Shown in pieces: positions 56,735 through 63,410 of a DNA stretch of 64,000 nucleotides (positions are counted from its first letter, which is position 1; the number at the start of each line of letters is the position of its first letter). The notes beneath the pieces are model-generated. The model was not told where the DNA came from, searched no databases, and was given only the letters and a program-made list of their open reading frames with translations. The stretch covers positions 3,906,001 to 3,970,000 of the forward strand of contig NZ_AP017313.1 in NCBI RefSeq assembly GCF_002355435.1. Direction: 5' to 3'. The DNA is from Mucilaginibacter gotjawali (GTDB taxonomy: Bacteria; Bacteroidota; Bacteroidia; Sphingobacteriales; Sphingobacteriaceae). Both the position numbers and the translations under genes were made by a program.

Positions 56735-58042
56735 TTACAGCCGGCCATCAACAATTGCTCTGTTCAACACAGCCTTGGTATCAAAAACCACGGTTTTTGA
56801 AGTAGAAATGCTGCTAAATTTAATTTCGTTAAACCCAGCATGTGACACAGCTAATATTATCGCGTCATATGATATATTATTTATATATATATCTTCAATA
56901 TTGCCTATTAAATCTATAGCATATTGTTCCTTTACTTCAGCTTTACCTGCAAACGGATCATATACATCAACAGCCAGGCCAAACTGTTCCAATTCTTTAT
57001 AAATATCAATAACCTGCGAATTGCGGATATCCGGGCAATTTTCCTTAAAGGTAATCCCCAAAATCAACGCCCGCGAACCGGCGATACTATGCCCCTTTTT
57101 GATCATCAGCTTAATCACCTTATTTGCTACAAAAACGCCCATATTATCATTCACCCGCCGGCCCGACAAAATAACCTGCGGCTGGTAGCCCAGCGACTCC
57201 GCCTTGTGCGCTAGGTAATAAGGGTCAACCCCGATACAATGCCCCCCTACCAGGCCGGGTTTATACTTTAAAAAGTTCCATTTGGTTGCAGCGGCGGCCA
57301 GCACATCATTGGTATCAATGCCAATCAGGTCGAAGATCAGTGCCAGCTCATTCACAAATGAAATATTGACGTCGCGCTGCGCATTTTCAATTGCTTTCGA
57401 CGCTTCGGCAACTTTAATACTGGGCGCCTTATAGGTACCGGCTTCAATGATGGTGCGATACAGCTCGTCCACAAAGGCGGCCACGTCCGGTGTCGATCCC
57501 GACGTCACCTTCATTATTTTGGTGAGCGTATTTACCTTATCCCCGGGATTAATCCTCTCCGGGGAATATCCGCAGAAAAAATCCACATTAAATTTCAACC
57601 CGGAATATTTTTCCAGCACCGGCACGCAATCCTCTTCGGTGCAGCCCGGGTAAACCGTCGACTCATAAATAACAATGTCATTTTTTTTCAGCACCCCTCC
57701 TATCAGCTCCGAGGCATATAACAGGGGCTTCAAATTCGGCGACTTAAAATGATCCACCGGCGTAGGTACGGTGATGATAAAAATGGTACAATCAACAAGG
57801 TCTTTGGCCGACGAAGTAAAATGCAGCCCATTTTCGCCGGGCATATTCAAAACGGCATTCAACTCCTCAATATTCGCTTCGTTGGTATAATCCCGGCCAT
57901 CAAGTAAATCGCGGATCCTTCCCTCTTTGATATCAAAGCCCGTTACCCTATATTTTTTGGCGAATTCAATCGCCAGCGGCAGGCCCACATAGCCTAAACC
58001 CACTACGGCAATTTTTGCGTCCTTTAAATCAAATTGGCCCAT
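56735..58042 (-). CDS. nucleotide-sugar dehydrogenase (TviB/WbpO-like)
   Basis: 435 aa UDP-sugar 6-dehydrogenase. NAD motif VVGLGYVGLPLAIEFA at residues 13-28, TVPTPVD at 91-97, GYSPERINPGDK at 158-169, catalytic Cys269 in VGGHCIGVDPYYLA and the C-terminal domain from about 310 with ILGITFKENCPDIRNS. The pattern is that of TviB/WbpO/WbpA, which oxidise UDP-GlcNAc or UDP-GalNAc to the uronic acid, rather than UDP-glucose dehydrogenase. It would add a carboxylated, acidic sugar to the polymer. It is the first gene of the minus-strand locus; CAAATATA at 58078-58085 (TATATTTG on its strand) is a possible -7 element. Confidence 0.88.
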   Translation of the reverse strand: MGQFDLKDAKIAVVGLGYVGLPLAIEFAKKYRVTGFDIKEGRIRDLLDGRDYTNEANIEELNAVLNMPGENGLHFTSSAKDLVDCTIFIITVPTPVDHFKSPNLKPLLYASELIGGVLKKNDIVIYESTVYPGCTEEDCVPVLEKYSGLKFNVDFFCGYSPERINPGDKVNTLTKIMKVTSGSTPDVAAFVDELYRTIIEAGTYKAPSIKVAEASKAIENAQRDVNISFVNELALIFDLIGIDTNDVLAAAATKWNFLKYKPGLVGGHCIGVDPYYLAHKAESLGYQPQVILSGRRVNDNMGVFVANKVIKLMIKKGHSIAGSRALILGITFKENCPDIRNSQVIDIYKELEQFGLAVDVYDPFAGKAEVKEQYAIDLIGNIEDIYINNISYDAIILAVSHAGFNEIKFSSISTSKTVVFDTKAVLNRAIVDGRL

Positions 58043-58118
58043 TAATACCTGTTTTGGTGGAAATTATACATCACCGCCAAATATAAAGTTAATTGTTCAT
58101 TCTGTTAATACAGGCCAG

Positions 58119-58153
58119 GCGTTCCGTTTTTCCGCGCGGAACACCCGGAACGC
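58119..58153. repeat. GC hairpin upstream of dehydrogenase gene
   Basis: GCGTTCCG (58119-58126) pairs with CGGAACGC (58146-58153), and the interior contains the 12-nt palindrome TTCCGCGCGGAA (58130-58141), so two alternative hairpins are possible. It lies about 75 nt upstream of the minus-strand dehydrogenase gene. Role unknown. Confidence 0.6.
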
Positions 58154-58399
58154 TATGAAACACACTCATTATCAGTTTGTTTCAACATTTTAACAAACCA
58201 TCAAATTTAGCTAAGCAACTGATAATCAGCAGACACAAGATTAGTTTTTCCCGCAACGACCGTACAATAAACTGACTATCAATAATTTCATAATCCAGGG
58301 CAATACTGACGTCCTGAAATGTGTTTATACTTTTTAATGATTACTCCCGATTTTATGTCGTTTACTTAAGAAAGGAGGCAAATCTTAAACGCCGTTTTT

Positions 58400-58504
58400 C
58401 GCCTCACCCCAACCCTCTCCAAAGGAGAGGGAGAAAAAAAACACCAAAATTAACCGCATTGCATTTCAAAGTCCTCTCCTTTGGAGAGGATTTAGGTGAG
58501 GCGA
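58400..58504. repeat. palindromic intergenic element, CCTCACCC type
   Basis: The left arm (58400-58432) begins CGCCTCACCCC and includes the local hairpin CCTCTCCAAAGGAGAGG. The right arm (58471-58504) repeats this in inverted form (CCTCTCCTTTGGAGAGG, then GGTGAGGCG). About 105 bp with inverted ends. Similar elements are, to my recollection, dispersed in Sphingobacteriaceae genomes; a copy search would settle it. Confidence 0.75.
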
Positions 58505-58620
58505 AGATGCCAGCTCATTTGAGTTCCCACTACTGACAAAACAGTGTCAGCACTTTAACCGCTGCCATTGCTTATATTTGTGATAATCGTTCCCAGCTCC
58601 TATTGGCGCTCCAACAGTTT

Positions 58621-58761
58621 ACTCACCCCGCCTGGCTTCGCCGGCACCCCTCTCTCCGCCACAGGCGGAAAGAGGGGAACTACGGTTCCTCTACAGCCTT
58701 CTTCCCCCTCTATACGAAGTAGAGAGGGGGTGGCCGAACGTAGTGAAGGTCGGGGGTGAGT
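58621..58761. repeat. palindromic intergenic element, CTCACCCC type
   Basis: About 140 bp with inverted ends ACTCACCCC (58621) and GGGGTGAGT (to about 58761). Inside are GCCTGGCTTCGCCGGC, CTCTCCGCCACAGGCGGAAAG and CCCCCTCTATACGAAGTAGAG, several nested hairpins. Same general plan as the element at 58400 but a different sequence. It ends 35 nt before the start of the next gene. Confidence 0.75.
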
Positions 58762-58795
58762 TTACCCGCCATGCCCGCCATAAATACCAACAACC

Positions 58796-60226
58796 ATGTT
58801 AACCACCCCTCCCACCGCCCCCTTCATCCCAACTTCCGAGCGCCCGCCCTTCATCGAACAGCTGCGCGCCGAAGTCCGCGGACTGCCGTACCGGCCTGCC
58901 AAACGGAAAAAACGCGCCGACCCCCTGCCGCCCGCACACGACGACATCCACAGCCAGTTTACCGTTGAAAGCGGCAGCCGCTGGATGGAACTGTACCGGC
59001 GCGAACCCAAAGCCAACATGCTGCTGGGCGAACTCTGGCACCAAAACGAACTCTGCATTATGTTTGCCGATACCAATACCGGCAAATCGGTGCTGGCCGT
59101 GCAGATTGCCGACAGCATTGCGCGTGGCCAAAGCATTGGCCCCTTCACCTGCAAGGCCCCACCCGCCCGGGTGCTCTACCTCGATTTCGAGCTGGACAAC
59201 AGGCAGTTTGGCCTGCGCTACAGCCATGGCGACGAGGATCACCCCTTCTCCCCCAATTTTTTTCGCGCCCAGTATAATTTCCTCCCCGACCCGCCGCCCC
59301 ACACCAGCGAAAACGACCTGCTCATCGCCGCCATCGAATATAAGATCCAGCGCGTTAAGGCCACCGTGCTCATCATCGATAACATTACCTGCCTGCGCGG
59401 CGGCACCGAAAATGCGGCCGTGGCCCTCTCGCTCATGAAAAGCCTCAAAGCGCTAAAAACCGACCACAACCTGTCCATCCTGGTACTGGCGCATACCCCC
59501 AAACGGCGCAACCCCACCCAGCCCATCAGCGCCGACGACCTGCACGGCAGCAAACTCCTCATCAACTTTGCCGACAGCGCCTTCGCCATCGGCAAAAGCA
59601 CCGCCGAAACCGGCCTGTGCTACCTCAAACAAATCAAACAACGCAACACCAGCCAGCGCTACGGCCCCGCAAACGTATGCCTGTGCCGCATCCAAAAGCC
59701 CGGCGCCTTTTTGCACTTTAAGTTTGAAGGCTACAGCGCCGAACACCCACACCTGCTCAGCCGAACCGCCGCCAGCCGCCAGCAATTTGCCCATACAATA
59801 GCCGACCTCTCCGCCGCCGGCCTCAGCCAGCGCGACATCAGCAGGCAGTTGGGGATAGGGTTGTCTACCGTAAACCGGCTTTTACGCTTTGCAGATCCCC
59901 CAATGACCAATGACCAAAAAGGGGAATTTGAAAATTTGAAGATGTGTAAATTTGAAAATGAAGGAGGATTTGCGGATAAGGCGGAGGAAGAAAAACGGGC
60001 AGATTACTCAATGACTAATGACCTAATGACTAATGACCAACCAAACCCAATGACTAATGACGCAATGACCAATGACCAAAAAGGAGAATTTGAAAATTTG
60101 AAGATGCGTGAATTTGAAGATGAGGGAGGATGTCCAGAGGTTGCAGATGAAGAAAAATGGGCAGATTATCCAATGACCAATGACGCAATGACTAATGACC
60201 AAATATACCCGGAAAAGCCCGGTTGA
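58796..60226 (+). CDS. RepA/RecA-like AAA ATPase with repeat-encoded C-terminal tail
   Basis: 476 aa. RecA-fold ATPase of the AAA_25/RepA-helicase-like type: Walker A DTNTGKS at residues 92-98, LYLDFELDNRQF, Walker B VLIIDN with Asp195, and LAHTPKR near 226. A small helix-turn-helix-like segment follows (AAGLSQRDISRQLGIGLSTVNRLL, about 340-363). From residue about 369 the sequence is tandem repeat (MTNDQKGEFENLKM twice, plus further MTND units). The coding DNA up to about 59890 is much more GC-rich than its surroundings. Such proteins occur on plasmids and integrated elements; here it may be a remnant of one. Function unproven. Confidence 0.75.
   Translation: MLTTPPTAPFIPTSERPPFIEQLRAEVRGLPYRPAKRKKRADPLPPAHDDIHSQFTVESGSRWMELYRREPKANMLLGELWHQNELCIMFADTNTGKSVLAVQIADSIARGQSIGPFTCKAPPARVLYLDFELDNRQFGLRYSHGDEDHPFSPNFFRAQYNFLPDPPPHTSENDLLIAAIEYKIQRVKATVLIIDNITCLRGGTENAAVALSLMKSLKALKTDHNLSILVLAHTPKRRNPTQPISADDLHGSKLLINFADSAFAIGKSTAETGLCYLKQIKQRNTSQRYGPANVCLCRIQKPGAFLHFKFEGYSAEHPHLLSRTAASRQQFAHTIADLSAAGLSQRDISRQLGIGLSTVNRLLRFADPPMTNDQKGEFENLKMCKFENEGGFADKAEEEKRADYSMTNDLMTNDQPNPMTNDAMTNDQKGEFENLKMREFEDEGGCPEVADEEKWADYPMTNDAMTNDQIYPEKPG
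59901..60130 (+). repeat. coding direct repeats of 68 nt with heptamer and octamer units
   Basis: Two near-identical 68-nt copies (59901-59968 and 60063-60130) start with CAATGAC heptamers and continue with AATTTGAA octamers. They are separated and followed by further AATGACC/TAATGAC heptamers up to about 60200. The spacing of 162 nt keeps the frame. This is the same kind of short tandem word seen in the intergenic hairpins of the first 6 kb. Confidence 0.8.
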
Positions 60227-60462
60227 ACAGGAGTGCAAACCGGATTTTTGACTTAAGACTTTTGACTTAATAAGGGCGTGCCCCGGTTGGTAGAAACCGG
60301 GTCGGGTGCTCTGCTCTTACTGCACAGGCCTAAGCCACATGGCCGGTATCCGCGACGCCCCCTCACGCGGACTTACGGGTGTGATTTGGAAACTTCGCAC
60401 AGCAGTTGAATTTGTTAGAAACTCGAACAGCAAATTGAGATGTTCGTTAGGTATATTTGTTT
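60227..60462. repeat. gap with heptamer run and GGGCGT/ACGCCC-bounded element
   Basis: A three-unit heptamer run GACTTAA, GACTTTT, GACTTAA is at 60250-60270. An 87-bp GC-rich element at 60274-60360 has inverted ends GGGCGT and ACGCCC, an inner CCGGTT/AACCGG hairpin and a CTGCTCTTACTGCACAGGCC core. The remaining 100 bp up to the next gene are unremarkable. TATATTTG at 60452-60459 lies only 3 nt before the next ATG, too close for a normal leader. Confidence 0.5.
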
Positions 60463-61896
60463 ATGCCACGGATTTATTTCGATACAAACGTTTTCAGTAA
60501 CCTTCGGAACAACAAGAAAGAAAACTTCCAGCAATTGAATCAGTTGCTGGAAGTTTATAAGGACAGACTAAGCTTCTTCTTTTCTTATGCACATATCCGC
60601 GATAAACGTAAAGACCTTACAGATATAAAGTTTGAGGATTTTAATTTCATGGAAACCCTCGTGCATGATAATTATCTGGCCTATCATCCGCTCGAAAAAT
60701 ACACCTCTTTTTATTTAGCAACGCCATTGATGGTCTACGATGACAATCCTGAAGATGACCTGAAATATCTGCTTCATTTTTTTGAATTACAGGAAGAAGA
60801 TGACGATGCAATAAGGACAATGAAAGTGTTGATTAAAAGTTTGTATTCTGCTATTCCGTTACCGATTCATACCCCTGATATTAAATCCCTCCCTCAGAAT
60901 CAACAACAATTGATGATTGATTTATTAGGGGAAGACAAGCCGGAAAGAACCTTTTTCGACCTCATGGCAAATATGTCCACTTTTACCATGCGTTTATTTA
61001 AAGAGAGCAATCTGTATAAAGAACTCAGGAACATGATTTATGAAGGTATTAACAAAGGAACGATGACGCTTAATCCTGACCTTGACTTTAATCAAGCATT
61101 AAAAAACACTCAAGTAAAAAAAACATTTCTTGAATTTGTACATGATAACTTAAGCAGGATAGGAAAAACCGAAGTTCCTTTCTACGATTTCTATTTGTCA
61201 GCATATAACATGCTTGATGTATTTGGTATCAATAAAGACAAGGTGACTAATAAAAATACACCCGATAATATTATGACTGATGGGATACATACCTACTTTG
61301 GTCAATATTGTGATTATTTGGTGACTGATGACGCGACAATTACGATAAAAGCTAACGCGATGTATAAGCTTTTCGACTTTAGTACGCAGGTACTTTCAGT
61401 CGATGAATTCATTAAAACTCTTCCTGATATGCTGATAGATTGGCCGGAAGACAATGATTGGTTTATAAGAAAATTGGTTTATGATCTCCAAAATAGCGAA
61501 AGGTTGGACCCTATTGAAAAAGATGGTGTTACGATAAAACGTTTGGCAAAAAATCATTTATATTTTGATTTTTTTGATACCGTGCTTGAGGTCAATTCTC
61601 ATAATGCATCTCAAATAGTGATTTGCAAAAGCGATTCTAACCAACTATCCGAACCAAACTTTTTTGAAGTCTCGCAGCTAATAGGACGCGCGCTTATAAT
61701 ATTTGGTGATGATATCGATAGGAAACAAAGTTTTGATCATCATAGTCATAAAAAAGGCCAACAACATCTAGCGGAACGACGGTGGCAGTTTGACAACCTC
61801 AAGATCGAATTGACTCAATTTGAGTTGATTAATAAATATGCACTGGTAATAACGCTTGAAAAAACTATTGACGACGATGATAAAATGGAATTATAA
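60463..61896 (+). CDS. large PIN-like domain protein, putative ribonuclease
   Basis: 477 aa from the ATG at 60463. It opens with the PIN motif MPRIYFDTNVFSNLR (Asp7). The matching C-terminal part of a PIN domain appears at about residues 280-320 (YCDYLVTDDATITIKANAMY, Asp289/Asp290), so the nuclease fold would be split by a helical insert of over 200 residues. The last 130 residues (KRLAKNHLYFDFFDTV, then IVICKSDSN) form a further unknown domain. PIN domains cut RNA in toxin-antitoxin and defence systems. No small antitoxin gene is adjacent. Flanked by hairpin repeats on both sides. Confidence 0.68.
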   Translation: MPRIYFDTNVFSNLRNNKKENFQQLNQLLEVYKDRLSFFFSYAHIRDKRKDLTDIKFEDFNFMETLVHDNYLAYHPLEKYTSFYLATPLMVYDDNPEDDLKYLLHFFELQEEDDDAIRTMKVLIKSLYSAIPLPIHTPDIKSLPQNQQQLMIDLLGEDKPERTFFDLMANMSTFTMRLFKESNLYKELRNMIYEGINKGTMTLNPDLDFNQALKNTQVKKTFLEFVHDNLSRIGKTEVPFYDFYLSAYNMLDVFGINKDKVTNKNTPDNIMTDGIHTYFGQYCDYLVTDDATITIKANAMYKLFDFSTQVLSVDEFIKTLPDMLIDWPEDNDWFIRKLVYDLQNSERLDPIEKDGVTIKRLAKNHLYFDFFDTVLEVNSHNASQIVICKSDSNQLSEPNFFEVSQLIGRALIIFGDDIDRKQSFDHHSHKKGQQHLAERRWQFDNLKIELTQFELINKYALVITLEKTIDDDDKMEL

Positions 61897-61904
61897 CCCT
61901 GCTG

Positions 61905-61952
61905 TCCGAAGTGTTCCACTTCGGATGAACTATGCCCGGAGTCTCTGACTCC
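61905..61952. repeat. double-hairpin direct repeat, copy 1
   Basis: First hairpin TCCGAAGTG-TTC-CACTTCGGA (61905-61925), second hairpin GGAGTC-TCT-GACTCC (61938-61952), starts 33 nt apart. It lies just after the PIN gene stop. A third small stem GCTC/GAGC follows at about 61966-61979. Copy 2 with identical hairpins and spacing is at 62961. Confidence 0.85.
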
Positions 61953-62010
61953 ATTATCTGGTCCCGCTCCGACACGAGCGCCAGGTTAGAGTTCTCACTT
62001 AGCGATTCAT

Positions 62011-62751
62011 TTAATAGTCACTTAAAATCTGCTCTGTTGATGATATCTTACTAAACAGGATATCCAATTCCTGAGCAGTGCATCTATTGGAATATTCCGA
62101 CCTCAATTTGTTAATAATTTGCGGAATTTCTTGGGTTTTGTCAACAATAATGTATGATATATCATTGGGCATAAACGTAAATCTCATATCCTTAATTTTG
62201 TCATTGTAGTCATCTTTTTCCTTTTCGTAAGCACTCAAACTAACCGAGAATTTGGCCCCGTCCAACTGTTCAGCCTCGGGAACCAAACGCCATTCACGTT
62301 CGTCGTAAAACCGATAATTTTTCTCATTCATTTCTTTCCGTTTCAACGGCCCAGAGTAATTTTTGGTGAAGCATTTTATTCTTAGAATCTCGTCTTTTTG
62401 TACATCCGTTAAATTTGAATCCTTTTTTCGTCTCTCTGTTATCAAATTCTTTATTGTCTTACTGATCGACGATTTCGATTCGATATAAAGCACCGGGTTG
62501 ACACCCATATTGTTTGCCCAAGTTTTAGACAATCCTATACCGTACTTGCCATATGCACTAAAATGTTTGTATGATTGAGATAAGGGTACGTCACAAAATG
62601 AAATCATCGGATGAGCAGCATGCGAATGGGATTCTCCATGAAGTGCTAATTTTTCGGCGCAATATTTAATGCCCAAACCTTCAACTAATATCGCCTCCAA
62701 TTTTGCAATAGTATCTGTATAGTGAATGATGGAATTTGTACTTATTGGCAT
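62011..62751 (-). CDS. AbiGi-family abortive-infection protein
   Basis: 246 aa. The N-terminus IIHYTDTIAKLEAILVEGLGIKYCAEKL, the segment AAHPMISFCDVPLSQSYKHFSAYGKYGIGLSKTWA (residues about 46-80) and NPVLYIESKS match the pattern recalled for the AbiGi / DUF2743 family. YDEREWRLVPEAEQL follows near 150. In Lactococcus the AbiG phage-resistance system pairs AbiGi with AbiGii. No AbiGii-like partner is visible here, though the gene is orphaned in many genomes. It is bracketed by two copies of a double-hairpin repeat, which suggests movement as a unit. Confidence 0.72.
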   Translation of the reverse strand: MPISTNSIIHYTDTIAKLEAILVEGLGIKYCAEKLALHGESHSHAAHPMISFCDVPLSQSYKHFSAYGKYGIGLSKTWANNMGVNPVLYIESKSSISKTIKNLITERRKKDSNLTDVQKDEILRIKCFTKNYSGPLKRKEMNEKNYRFYDEREWRLVPEAEQLDGAKFSVSLSAYEKEKDDYNDKIKDMRFTFMPNDISYIIVDKTQEIPQIINKLRSEYSNRCTAQELDILFSKISSTEQILSDY

Positions 62752-63071
62752 GGGTTGATTGTTTGAGGTAATTGATGATATTAATTATTCATTTCCCTGT
62801 TTGCCATTATTCGATTTATTTAAATAAATGATCTAAAGTTGAATTTAATAAGGCCTAGCTTAAGCGTGTAAATTGCACGTAAGGCTTAGGTTAATTTTAT
62901 CTAAAGATATAATAATTCAAAAGACATTTCAAAACTAATAACTATTCCATGCCCCCGCTTTCCGAAGTGTTCCACTTCGGATTAGCTATGCCCGGAGTCT
63001 CTGACTCCGTTACCTGTCAACGGGCCACAAACCGGGAAAATCGCGGTAACTAGCGAAGGGTAAGAAACCAT
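62752..63071. other. gap upstream of AbiGi gene with repeats
   Basis: 320 bp. An imperfect inverted repeat at 62853-62890 (CCTAGCTTAAGCGTG against CACGTAAGGCTTAGG) lies about 100 nt upstream of the AbiGi start and may be an operator or another dispersed element. Repeat copy 2 occupies 62961-63008. No coding frame. Confidence 0.5.
62961..63008. repeat. double-hairpin direct repeat, copy 2
   Basis: Hairpin TCCGAAGTG-TTC-CACTTCGGA (62961-62981), then GGAGTC-TCT-GACTCC (62994-63008). Same order and same 33-nt offset as copy 1, and the same orientation. The connecting sequence CTATGCCC is shared; beyond the second hairpin the copies diverge (ATTATCTG against GTTACCTG, still alike). Confidence 0.85.
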
Positions 63072-63410
63072 TTAATTACCAATTTGGGACATAATATCGT
63101 CTGCTTCCTCAAAAAAGCTTCTAATTTCCTGATCGACCGTATCGTCATAACTTGAAAGAATTGACCTGAAATAGTTGACAACGTTTTGCTCATCAATTTC
63201 GATATTATCAATTAAAAAGAAGATTTCTTGTACTTCCTTTCCATCAGGCCTACGCTCGTGATCTAAAAAGATATTTTTATAAATCAATTTTGCAATTGTA
63301 AACAATTCCGGAGACGAGTTCGAATTAAACCTCTCCGGATATTTTGCTAATAACTTTTGAGTTACTGCAACAGCATTTTTGTTATGCATTCTTTTTAGCA
63401 GGTCAAACAT
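63072..63410 (-). CDS. hypothetical protein, small acidic
   Basis: 112 aa, not recognised. Predicted mostly helical and acidic at the C-terminus (DDTVDQEIRSFFEEADDIMSQ); no signal peptide or membrane segment. The ATG overlaps the end of the membrane-protein gene upstream by 8 bp (ATGTTTGA), so the two are translationally coupled and probably work together. It sits next to the AbiGi and PIN genes. A defence or toxin-antitoxin role is possible but not shown by sequence. Confidence 0.6.
   Translation of the reverse strand: MFDLLKRMHNKNAVAVTQKLLAKYPERFNSNSSPELFTIAKLIYKNIFLDHERRPDGKEVQEIFFLIDNIEIDEQNVVNYFRSILSSYDDTVDQEIRSFFEEADDIMSQIGN

Noticed and set aside
59239..59794. Long minus-strand open frames opposite the RepA-like gene
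   Set aside because: Expected from the high GC content of that gene; they show no domain and the plus-strand ATPase motifs are clear.
60452..60459. TATATTTG promoter element directly before the PIN gene
   Set aside because: Only 3 nt from the ATG and without a -33 box; would require a leaderless message, so not called.
61897..63071. Integron attC sites around the AbiGi gene
   Set aside because: The hairpins lack proper RYYYAAC/GTTRRRY core pairs and no integrase was seen; treated as a different structured repeat.
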